From: an uncultured bacterium | Lineage (GTDB): Bacteria > Cyanobacteriota > Vampirovibrionia > Gastranaerophilales > Gastranaerophilaceae | Length of the DNA stretch: 5,448 nt | NCBI GenBank assembly: GCA_900551965.1 | Contig: URYF01000086.1 | Span: forward strand, 1 to 5,448 | Reading direction: 5' to 3' | Made by a program: the position numbers and the translations under genes | Shown here: positions 1-5,093 of the stretch, piece after piece | How positions within the stretch are numbered: the stretch's first letter is position 1 | Layout of the letters: each line of letters starts with the position of its first letter | The notes under the pieces: model-generated | What the model was told of the DNA's origin: nothing | Databases searched by the model: none | What the model saw: the letters and a program-made list of their open reading frames with translations, nothing else

Positions 1-636
1 CTGTGCGGTTTTAGCACATCTTGTGTCAATACTTATCGGTATATTTATATTATTTTTTTGAATATAGCTTAATACCGGTGACAGTTTTTTTAGCTGCTCT
101 TCTGTAGAAACTGCTGTAGAATAAGGTTTTGTGGATTCAGCACCTATGTCAATAACATCAGCACCTTCTTCAATAAGTTTGTGCAGTTGCTTTATTGAGT
201 CTTCATAATTATAAAATTCTCCGCCATCAGAAAAAGAGTTTGTTGTAATATTTAAAATCCCCATAATTTTTGTCTTTTGAGGGATTTCTTTTTGAATTTT
301 TTCTTCTATTGTTTTCCCTAAAGCTTTTAATCCAAACGGTTGAAGTTGCAGCTTTTGGGATATTTTTTTTAATTGAGAAATACTGCCTCCCAAGATGCAG
401 GCAGAGTTTTCGATTTTTCCGGTGATTACTTCTCTATGGATTCCGCAATCCGCGCCCACAGAAAGTGCGGTTTGTTTTAATATGTTTGCCTGTGCGATTG
501 TTATATTGTATATTTTGAAATTCTTATATTCAAATTTTTGGCAGGCTTTATTTGTATAAGTTTTATCAAAGCCAATAATTGCCAGCTCTTGTTCTATATC
601 TGTATTAGAAAGTTCTTTTAATAAAAAATCGTGCAT
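1..636 (-). CDS. folP: Dihydropteroate synthase with N-terminal extension, 3' part cut by window edge
   Basis: This cytosolic folate enzyme joins p-aminobenzoate to dihydropterin diphosphate to give dihydropteroate. The window holds 212 codons from the ATG at 636. Residues about 124-139 read IMGILNITTNSFSDGG, the first conserved DHPS loop, usually ILNVTPDSFSDGG. Residues 158-171 (GADVIDIGAESTKP) are the second loop, usually ending ESTRP. SIDTR at 202-206 matches the next conserved strand. Ahead of the barrel lie about 120 extra residues (including ANILKQTALSVGAD at 50-63 and ILGGSISQLKK at 81-91). This resembles the longer DHPS form I recall from Campylobacter and Helicobacter. An in-frame TAA four codons before the ATG rules out an upstream start, and there is no later good start before the conserved part. 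No clear Shine-Dalgarno precedes it. The start codon lies inside a long hairpin. The C-terminal half of the barrel is outside the window. Confidence 0.93.
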   Translation of the reverse strand, partial: MHDFLLKELSNTDIEQELAIIGFDKTYTNKACQKFEYKNFKIYNITIAQANILKQTALSVGADCGIHREVITGKIENSACILGGSISQLKKISQKLQLQPFGLKALGKTIEEKIQKEIPQKTKIMGILNITTNSFSDGGEFYNYEDSIKQLHKLIEEGADVIDIGAESTKPYSTAVSTEEQLKKLSPVLSYIQKNNINIPISIDTRCAKTAQ

Positions 637-660
637 AAACTTAGTTTAGCACGATTTTTT
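623..660. terminator. Long bidirectional hairpin, likely terminator, overlapping the folP start
   Basis: The arms 623-634 (aaaaaatcgtgc) and 649-660 (gcacgatttttt) are perfectly complementary over 12 bp. Inside them, with one bulged base (635), 636-640 (taaac) pairs with 644-648 (gttta) around a 3-base loop. Either strand yields a stem followed by a run of T. Read on the minus strand, it sits just after the stop of the 679-1182 gene, where a Rho-independent terminator is expected. It also contains the folP ATG (634-636), and its T-run is formed by folP codons 3-5. It could therefore act as a terminator, an attenuator or a translation-blocking structure for folP. The structure is seen directly; the function is inferred. 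Confidence 0.75.
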
Positions 661-678
661 GTATTTCTCAAATTTTTA

Positions 679-1182
679 TTACGCATTATATTCGTGGTAT
701 TGATTTTTTAGATCATCAAAAGCTAATGCCCCTGTTTTAACAGCTTTATTAACACCTGTGACAAGTACGAAAAAGGCTAAAGCACCGCCGCCAAACTTTG
801 CCGCTTTTTCTGTAATCGGGCTGTTTATTATCGGACCTAAAACTTTGGAATTTTTTAATGATTTTAATCTTTTTAGAAGATCTTGTGTATATATTTGTAT
901 GTTAGCTTTATACTGAGCCCAAAGTCCTCTGGCTGCTCTTTGATTTTTGTTAACCGCATTTGTTGTGTTTTGAACAGTCTGCATCATATGCTGTAATGTA
1001 GGTTCTACAGCTTGAGCTTGCAGTCCTCTTTTACTAGCCATTTTTGTCGCAGATGCCGTAAGACCTGCAGCACCACCGACACCGGTTGCTACATTTTCTT
1101 GGCGTTTTTTTCTTTCTTCCGGAGTTAGGTTTGAGTGAACGGTATTTAATTTTGATAAATTTACAGCTTCAATTCCTGCCAT
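679..1182 (-). CDS. Orphan Ala/Lys-rich protein, second gene of a coupled pair
   Basis: I do not recognise this 167-residue protein. It begins MAGIEAVNLSKLNTVHSN, followed by a charged stretch (PEERKKRQEN, 21-30) and a Gly/Ala-rich segment (VATGVGGAAG, 31-40). A long, probably helical, Gln/Asn/Lys-rich middle spans about 55-112. One hydrophobic stretch (GGGALAFFVLVTGV, 131-144) could be a single membrane segment or a buried helix. It has no signal peptide, no cysteine and no enzyme motif. The ATG at 1182 is supported by a Shine-Dalgarno-like stretch (GAGGACGGTGA, 1189-1199) embedded in the last codons of the preceding gene, whose stop is only 2 nt away, so the two are probably translationally coupled. 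Tandem TAA stops end it just ahead of the hairpin at 623-660. Its Gly/Ala segment resembles GVGAGAAGA in the upstream partner, which suggests related or cooperating proteins. The function is unknown. Confidence 0.82.
   Translation of the reverse strand: MAGIEAVNLSKLNTVHSNLTPEERKKRQENVATGVGGAAGLTASATKMASKRGLQAQAVEPTLQHMMQTVQNTTNAVNKNQRAARGLWAQYKANIQIYTQDLLKRLKSLKNSKVLGPIINSPITEKAAKFGGGALAFFVLVTGVNKAVKTGALAFDDLKNQYHEYNA
685..713 (-). promoter_or_regulatory. Possible folP promoter inside the end of the upstream gene
   Basis: A perfect -10 hexamer TATAAT (685-690, read on the minus strand) lies in the last codons of the 679-1182 gene. The -35 region at normal spacing (about 707-713) is a poor match. 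A start near 678 would give a leader of about 40 nt that folds into the hairpin over the folP ATG. AT-rich DNA produces such hexamers by chance, so this is weak. Confidence 0.25.
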
Positions 1183-1184
1183 AA

Positions 1185-2015
1185 TTATTCACCGTCCTCA
1201 ATCATATCAAGTCCTTTTTTAAGGTCTTTTTCAAATTCATCATTAACATCATCAACAATAGTTTCATCTACTTCATCATTAATAGAAGCAGCTTTGTTCT
1301 CTTGAACCTTTTCTTTACCTGTTGCAGCGTTGTACGCTCCGGCTGCACCGGCTCCAACCCCTAATGTTGTTGATGTTGCTTTTGTTGCTTTATCGTAAAT
1401 TTGGCTTGCTGTTTTACCTTCAAATAGTTGGGCTGCTCGTTTATAGCCTGCTGTAACCAGGTCTGCAGCAAATTTGAAAGCTTTGCCAATATATTCAAAA
1501 CCTTTTACAACATATTTACCGATGCTGTTTTTATTCATTCTTTCGGCAAGGTTGTGTAATTTTTCACCGGCACTAGTAACAAATTTTGATGTTTTAATTG
1601 CTTGGAAACCATTTTTAATAGCTGTTCCAATACCTAAACCGGCTTTTTTGAGTTTTTTACCAAATGGGGTAAGAACTTCTTCCAAGCCTTTTGCTGTTTT
1701 GCTGTTCATCTCTTTAACGACTGTAGATTTGATTATTTTAGAGCCCTTGCTAGCGCCCCATGCTACAGCCCAACCTTCAAGTAATGCTTCAGAAACAACT
1801 TTGAAGATTTTTATAACTTTTTTAAATGAAGAAGGTGTGTATTTATCATTTAAAGATTTATCAAATTCATTGATTTGATGTTTGTAATATTGAGTCTTTT
1901 TCTCAAATAATGCTTCATCATTGTCAATATCTAATGCAGCAGCTTCTCCGCCTTTGAATGATGTTTGGTTCATTTTTGGATAAAGATTTACGACTTTTGG
2001 TTGAATTGTTAACAT
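1185..2015 (-). CDS. Orphan Lys-rich helical protein with N-terminal TSFKG motif
   Basis: I do not recognise this 276-residue protein. Its N-terminus (MLTIQPKVVNLYPKMNQ) leads into TSFKG at 18-22, a short motif I associate from memory with Gastranaerophilales proteins. Residues 30-60 are charged. Residues about 65-215 form a run of Lys- and Ala-rich, amphipathic, probably helical segments with many Gly and Phe (for example LKKAGLGIGTAIKNGFQAIK, 122-141). A Gly/Ala segment (TTLGVGAGAAGAYNAATG, 216-233) resembles one in the next gene. The tail (about 244-276) is strongly acidic. It has no cysteine, no classical signal peptide and no enzyme motif. The ATG at 2015 has a purine-rich ribosome binding site (GGTAGTGGGG) 7 nt upstream and a short leader from a likely promoter. 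It is the first gene of a two-gene unit with the 679-1182 gene. A secreted, membrane-active or structural role is only a guess. Confidence 0.85.
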   Translation of the reverse strand: MLTIQPKVVNLYPKMNQTSFKGGEAAALDIDNDEALFEKKTQYYKHQINEFDKSLNDKYTPSSFKKVIKIFKVVSEALLEGWAVAWGASKGSKIIKSTVVKEMNSKTAKGLEEVLTPFGKKLKKAGLGIGTAIKNGFQAIKTSKFVTSAGEKLHNLAERMNKNSIGKYVVKGFEYIGKAFKFAADLVTAGYKRAAQLFEGKTASQIYDKATKATSTTLGVGAGAAGAYNAATGKEKVQENKAASINDEVDETIVDDVNDEFEKDLKKGLDMIEDGE

Positions 2016-2037
2016 ACTAATTCCCCACTACCTTCTA

Positions 2038-2066
2038 ATTATATAATTTCTGCTCGTATAATACAG
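2038..2066 (-). promoter_or_regulatory. Likely promoter of the orphan gene pair
   Basis: On the minus strand a perfect -10 hexamer TATAAT occupies 2038-2043. Transcription would start near 2031, giving a leader of about 16 nt with the ribosome binding site GGTAGTGGGG at 2023-2032. The -35 region at 17 bp spacing (2061-2066) is a poor match. A nine-A tract on the minus strand (2074-2082), followed downstream by TTTT, lies just upstream and could serve as an UP-like element. A second -10-like hexamer (TATTAT) lies a little further upstream. Confidence 0.45.
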
Positions 2067-2134
2067 CTGAAAATTTTTTTTTGCTATTTCTTTGAGATCC
2101 ATTAACAAAATTTTACATTCTAACAAACACATTA

Positions 2135-2150
2135 TTACACATTAGTGTAA
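2135..2150. other. Small palindrome at the radical SAM stop codon
   Basis: ttacac (2135-2140) and gtgtaa (2145-2150) are complementary across a 4-base loop that includes part of the stop codon of the radical SAM gene. An outer pair, acaaac (2123-2128) and gtttgt (2151-2156), may extend it imperfectly. No long T-run follows on the minus strand, so it is at best a weak terminator or RNA-stabilising end. Confidence 0.3.
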
Positions 2151-3077
2151 GTTTGTAAAGTGTTTGGCACCCTGAAAAGTATTTCTTTTTATAAATTCTT
2201 TATCAATTTTGTTAAGGCAGTCTAGCTTTGCGCCAAGCCAGCGCGGAGCAATTAAATTTTTCTTTAATCCGTTTCCTGCAAGTCTGTGTATTGTTGTTGT
2301 CGGGGGCAAGATTTCAAGAAAATCGCAAACTAAGTTTACGTATTCCTCTTCACTCATAAAATCAATTTCTTTGTTTTCATAAAGTCTTGAAAGTTTTGTA
2401 TCTTTCAGTGCGCAGAGCATGTGGATTTTGACCCCGTCAACTCCTAATTCTGCAAGTTTTTGGGCTGTTTGTAATATTTCATCTCTGGTTTCCCACAATC
2501 CAAAAATTACATGCACACATACATTTATCCCTTTTTCTTTAGTCTTTTCATAGGCTTTTAGGAAACATTCAAAATCGTGTCCTCGGTTTATTTTTAGTAA
2601 AGTTTTGTCATGTATTGACTGCAGACCGTATTCAACCCAAGTGTAATAGTCTTGGGCAATATCTGATATTAAATTGAGTTTATCATCTTCGACGCAATCC
2701 GGGCGTGTTCCGATTGACAGTCCGACTATATCAGGGTGGTTTAGGGCTGATTTGTAAATTGTTTCAAGTTCGTTTACAGGTTTATAAGTGTTTGTGTAAG
2801 CCTGAAAATATGACATGAATTTTTCTGCCTTAAAGCGGTTATGAAGAGTTTCAGCTCCAATTTTAACTTGTTCTTCAATAGGTAAAAGGTTAGAATGAGC
2901 TTGGGAAAAACTTCCGCCCTCATCACAAAAAATACAACCACCGGTAGATATTTTGCCGTCCCTGTTTGGACATGAAAAACCTGCATCTAGAGTTATTTTA
3001 TAAACTTTTGCTCCGAATTTGTTTTTCAAATATGCACTGAATTGGTTGTATCTTTTATCTGTATTGTTAAAAAACAT
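2142..3077 (-). CDS. TIGR01212-family radical SAM protein (YhcC/YtqA-like)
   Basis: This 311-residue protein, the usual length for the family, is a radical S-adenosylmethionine enzyme of the YhcC/YtqA type, whose reaction is not firmly established. The iron-sulfur cysteines are C36, C48 and C51 in FSCPNRDGKISTGGCIFC (34-51), the widened spacing (C-x11-C-x2-C) typical of this group rather than CxxxCxxC. Further landmarks are FQAYTNTY (91-98), GLSIGTRPDCV (119-129), WVEYGLQSIHD (147-157) and HVIFGLWETRDE (189-200). In many relatives the last region reads GLP-x-E. HRLAGNG at 264-270 and APRW at 277-280 lie near the C-terminus. The ATG at 3077 follows the stop of the zinc-ribbon gene by 2 nt and has no convincing Shine-Dalgarno of its own (an A-rich run precedes it), so translation probably depends on coupling to the upstream gene. 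It is the last gene of that two-gene unit. Confidence 0.93.
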   Translation of the reverse strand: MFFNNTDKRYNQFSAYLKNKFGAKVYKITLDAGFSCPNRDGKISTGGCIFCDEGGSFSQAHSNLLPIEEQVKIGAETLHNRFKAEKFMSYFQAYTNTYKPVNELETIYKSALNHPDIVGLSIGTRPDCVEDDKLNLISDIAQDYYTWVEYGLQSIHDKTLLKINRGHDFECFLKAYEKTKEKGINVCVHVIFGLWETRDEILQTAQKLAELGVDGVKIHMLCALKDTKLSRLYENKEIDFMSEEEYVNLVCDFLEILPPTTTIHRLAGNGLKKNLIAPRWLGAKLDCLNKIDKEFIKRNTFQGAKHFTNLH

Positions 3078-3079
3078 TT

Positions 3080-3250
3080 TTATTTTTGTTCGTCTTCTTC
3101 ATCATAAATCGGATAAACATAATGTTCTCCGCAATTAGGACATACAACTTCCTGTTGTTTGCCGTCTTCTACTTTTGCAACTTCAAATAAGCATTTGCAG
3201 CCTGATTGTACACATCTTACAGCCCAAGTCGGTCTGATTAATCTTGCCAT
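3080..3250 (-). CDS. Small five-cysteine zinc-ribbon-like protein
   Basis: This 56-residue ORF begins MARLIRPTWAVRCVQSGC. Its cysteines fall at 13, 18, 20, 37 and 40, the last two in CPNCG, a typical zinc knuckle. The first knuckle would use two of C13, C18 and C20, so a rubredoxin/zinc-ribbon fold with one spare cysteine is plausible. The C-terminus is acidic (YDEEDEQK). A strong ribosome binding site (GAGGGT, 3258-3263) lies 7 nt before the ATG, and a good promoter lies 30-60 nt upstream, so I am confident it is a gene despite its size. It is the first gene of a unit with the radical SAM gene, only 2 nt away. It may assist that enzyme or simply be co-transcribed. I do not recognise a named family. 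DNA or RNA binding, or protein-protein contact, are the usual roles of such ribbons. Confidence 0.82.
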   Translation of the reverse strand: MARLIRPTWAVRCVQSGCKCLFEVAKVEDGKQQEVVCPNCGEHYVYPIYDEEDEQK

Positions 3251-3282
3251 AATTTATACCCTCATATCTTCTGTACACTTTA

Positions 3283-3311
3283 ATTCTAGCACTTATTGGA
3301 CAAACTTGCAA
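3283..3311 (-). promoter_or_regulatory. Extended -10 promoter for the zinc-ribbon/radical SAM unit
   Basis: On the minus strand TTGCAA (3306-3311) is spaced 17 bp from TAGAAT (3283-3288), and TGC directly before the -10 makes an extended -10 element. Transcription would start near 3276, about 25 nt before the ATG at 3250, leaving room for the GAGGGT ribosome binding site. The -35 overlaps the hairpin at 3302-3324. No expression evidence exists here. Confidence 0.6.
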
Positions 3312-3324
3312 CTAAGGCAAGTTT
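3302..3324. terminator. Hairpin downstream of obg
   Basis: aaacttgc (3302-3309) pairs perfectly with gcaagttt (3317-3324) around a 7-base loop. It begins about 9 nt past the obg stop on the minus strand. Only three T follow the stem in that direction, so termination may be inefficient and read-through into the zinc-ribbon gene is possible. The arm overlaps the -35 of the next promoter. Confidence 0.45.
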
Positions 3325-3332
3325 TGTAAATA

Positions 3333-4616
3333 TTACTTATAAACTTCATCGTCCCAGTATTCGAGTTCAAGTTTGCCGACAATTATTGTGTCGCCGTTTT
3401 GAACACCTAAACGCTTAATCTCATCCATTATCCCCATACTTATCATAATATTTTGGAATCTGATAATTTGTTCAGTATTTCTGGAATCTGTAACTTGAGA
3501 AATTCTTATAATTCTGCCGCCTGTGACGATATAGGTGTTTTTGTTAAGCTTATTAACCTGCCAGAAACCATCATCATTGTTTGTCGCATCAGGATCTTCT
3601 TCCACATTAACCTCGGATTCCGGTTTTTCGATTGAGTTAACTTTGTTCTCAAGCTCGTGTTTTAAGCTTTCCAGATTTTCACCGGTTACCGCTGAAATCA
3701 GATATGGTTTTACCCCTAATGATTCAAACTCTTGTTGTAGTTTTTTTAGTCTATCAGGTTCAACAGAATCAATTTTATTAATAGCAACTATTTGGAATAG
3801 TTTAGCCAATTTTTCTGAATATTTTGCAAGTTCATCATTGATGATTTTGTAATTTTGAATAGGATTTTCTTCTGTACCGTCAACTATGTGCAGTAAAAAT
3901 CTGCATCTTTCAACGTGGCGTAAAAAGTCGTGCCCAAGTCCTATTCCCTCTGATGCTCCTTCAATTAATCCCGGAATATCCGCGATTACGTATCCGCCTT
4001 CTGTGGATTTTTTGACAACTCCAAGGTTTGGAACAATTGTTGTGAACGGATAATCTGCAATTTTTGGTTTAGCTGCGGAAACTCTGCTTATAAAAGTTGA
4101 TTTTCCTGCATTTGGCAGTCCTAATAACCCTACATCAGCCAGTAGTTTTAGTTCAAGCTGCAATTCTCTTTCAATTCCGGGTTCACCCGGCTCGCAGTAT
4201 TGAGGGGCTCTGTTTTGCGGAGTGCAGAAATGTATGTTGCCTCTGCCGCCTCTGCCGCCTTTTGCAATTAAGACTGTTTGTTCATGTTCTGTTAAATCCG
4301 CAATTATATTGCCGCTTTTTAAATCTTTAACAATTGTTCCGGCTGGAACTTTTATATATAAATCTTTAGCACTTTTACCGTGCATACTTTTTTTGAAACC
4401 GTTTTCGCCATTGTCTGCTTTGAAAATTGATCGGTATGTGAAATCTAAAAGTGTTGATAACCCTTCATCTGCAACTAAATAAACGCTTCCGCCTCTGCCG
4501 CCGTCACCGCCTGCCGGTCCGCCTTTGTCGACGAATTTTTCCCGACGCCAGGCAACAACTCCGTTTCCGCCTTTGCCTGATGAAATCTTTATTTTAGCTT
4601 TATCAATAAATTGCAT
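3333..4616 (-). CDS. obg: Obg/CgtA GTPase
   Basis: This essential ribosome-associated GTPase acts in 50S subunit maturation and stress control in the cytosol. The 427-residue protein is complete. The glycine-rich Obg fold covers about 1-158 (FIDKAKIKISSGKGGNGV at the start; GGPAGGDGGRGG, 32-43). The GTP-binding domain follows with G1 GLPNAGKS (166-173), switch I YPFTTIVPNLG (189-199), G3 DIPGLIEGA (213-221), G4 NKID (280-283) and G5 SAV (308-310). An acidic linker (about 332-349) leads to a C-terminal OCT domain (about 351-424), an optional extra present in many Gram-positive and cyanobacterial-type Obg proteins. All nucleotide-binding motifs are intact. The ATG at 4616 has the Shine-Dalgarno AAAGGA (4625-4630) 8 nt upstream. 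Start codon and ribosome binding site lie in the arm and loop of an inverted repeat, so translation may be structure-controlled. It appears to be transcribed alone, with a hairpin after it. Confidence 0.98.
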   Translation of the reverse strand: MQFIDKAKIKISSGKGGNGVVAWRREKFVDKGGPAGGDGGRGGSVYLVADEGLSTLLDFTYRSIFKADNGENGFKKSMHGKSAKDLYIKVPAGTIVKDLKSGNIIADLTEHEQTVLIAKGGRGGRGNIHFCTPQNRAPQYCEPGEPGIERELQLELKLLADVGLLGLPNAGKSTFISRVSAAKPKIADYPFTTIVPNLGVVKKSTEGGYVIADIPGLIEGASEGIGLGHDFLRHVERCRFLLHIVDGTEENPIQNYKIINDELAKYSEKLAKLFQIVAINKIDSVEPDRLKKLQQEFESLGVKPYLISAVTGENLESLKHELENKVNSIEKPESEVNVEEDPDATNNDDGFWQVNKLNKNTYIVTGGRIIRISQVTDSRNTEQIIRFQNIMISMGIMDEIKRLGVQNGDTIIVGKLELEYWDDEVYK

Positions 4617-4648
4617 AGTATAAATCCTTTTAATCTGATGATACTATG
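4614..4648 (-). promoter_or_regulatory. Inverted repeat enclosing the obg ribosome binding site and start codon
   Basis: catagtat (4614-4621) and atactatg (4641-4648) are perfect 8-base inverted arms around a 19-base spacer. In the mRNA the downstream arm is AUACUAUG, which contains the obg start codon, and the loop contains the Shine-Dalgarno AAAGGA. Folding would pair the AUG while exposing the Shine-Dalgarno in a loop. The stem is AU-rich and so weak, which fits either a temperature- or ribosome-sensitive switch, a DNA operator, or chance. The repeat is seen directly; the role is inferred. Confidence 0.45.
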
Positions 4649-4700
4649 AAAATTTTTCTATTTAAAGTTGATTTTGGATATCTTTTACAATTATTAAGAG

Positions 4701-4793
4701 GGCACCCCTCACCTCACACCTCGCCCGTTTACGGGCGAGGGAATATTGATTTACCGCTAATGTAAGTTCTCTTCCATAAACAGGCGAGGGGCC
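4701..4793. repeat. GC-rich palindromic (REP/MITE-like) element
   Basis: In AT-rich surroundings, this patch holds a 9-bp perfect hairpin: cctcgcccg (4719-4727) and cgggcgagg (4732-4740) around a 4-base loop. The octamer ggcgaggg recurs at 4734-4741 and 4783-4790. Outer arms cccctc (4705-4710) and gagggg (4786-4791) are complementary and could fold the whole patch. There is no T-run, so it is not a standard terminator. Its CCCCTCACC...GAGGGG style resembles REP-type palindromes scattered in many bacterial genomes. It lies between the 54-residue gene and obg. Copy number in the genome cannot be judged from this window. Confidence 0.55.
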
Positions 4794-4801
4794 GAATTGT
4801 T

Positions 4802-4966
4802 CTACATATCCTCCGGTACAAATAATGTGTTTTGACTTAGGATTTCCCGCGTGTGTTCATAACAGCAGCTTTTGTGAGTTAATCGCTGATATTCTCTGAC
4901 AATGTTTAAAACATCATCTGTTGTCAATTCTATAATTCTTCTTTGACCTTCAATAATTCTTGCCAT
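4802..4966 (-). CDS. 54-residue orphan protein
   Basis: This short ORF runs from the ATG at 4966 to TAG at 4802-4804. The product begins MARIIEGQRRIIELTTDDVL, then a helical middle (NIVREYQRLT, 21-30), two adjacent cysteines at 34-35, and ends LFVPEDM. A strong ribosome binding site (AAAGGAAGAG, 4971-4980) sits 4 nt before the ATG, which is the main reason to call it real. A TTTACA hexamer about 70 nt upstream could be a -35, but no good -10 follows. It has no membrane segment or signal peptide, and I recognise no family. It is bounded by a strong terminator upstream and the GC-rich palindromic patch downstream, so it is probably its own transcription unit. The two adjacent cysteines alone do not make a metal site. 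Confidence 0.65.
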   Translation of the reverse strand: MARIIEGQRRIIELTTDDVLNIVREYQRLTHKSCCYEHTREILSQNTLFVPEDM

Positions 4967-5059
4967 AATACTCTTCCTTTCTTTTTACAAGTGTCGGAAT
5001 GTGTTTGAAATATCTTTAAAAGCTCATATTGAAGGTGTAAAAATTTATTTTAAAATACG

Positions 5060-5088
5060 AAAAACCGGAGATATTATCTCCGGTTTTT
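5060..5088. terminator. Strong bidirectional intrinsic terminator
   Basis: Arms 5060-5072 and 5076-5088 are perfectly complementary over 13 bp (core accggaga/tctccggt) around a 3-base loop. Each strand ends in five T. It lies 5 nt beyond the stop codon of the gene at the right edge and separates it from the 54-residue gene. Nothing on the plus strand needs it, so its working direction is minus. Confidence 0.85.
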
Positions 5089-5093
5089 AACAT

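Noticed and set aside
189..200. Residues GLWET in the radical SAM protein (protein positions 189-200, DNA about 2478-2513) as a damaged GLPGET-like motif
   Set aside because: The frame is intact, the I-x-G-x-x-E pattern of radical SAM proteins is retained, and the region varies within the family, so there is no case for loss of function.
1474..1878. Plus-strand ORF of 134 codons opposite the 276-residue orphan gene
   Set aside because: It lies wholly within a well-supported minus-strand gene with promoter, ribosome binding site and coupled partner. Its hydrophobic look comes from reading the complement of Lys-rich codons, and it has no sign of its own start site.
2774..2986. Minus-strand 70-codon ORF in another frame inside the radical SAM gene
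   Set aside because: It overlaps the region just after the iron-sulfur cysteine motif of the radical SAM gene and has no conserved features of its own.
3453..3852. Two plus-strand ORFs opposite the C-terminal part of obg
   Set aside because: The G4, G5 and OCT regions of Obg are intact on the other strand; these are shadows.
4097..4482. Two overlapping plus-strand ORFs opposite obg with Leu/Pro/Cys-rich products
   Set aside because: They are the complement of the glycine-rich Obg domain, which is unambiguous on the minus strand.
4701..4800. Possible CRISPR repeat because of the recurring GGCGAGGG octamer
   Set aside because: Only two direct copies plus one inverted copy, no regular spacing, no spacers of equal length and no cas gene in the window.
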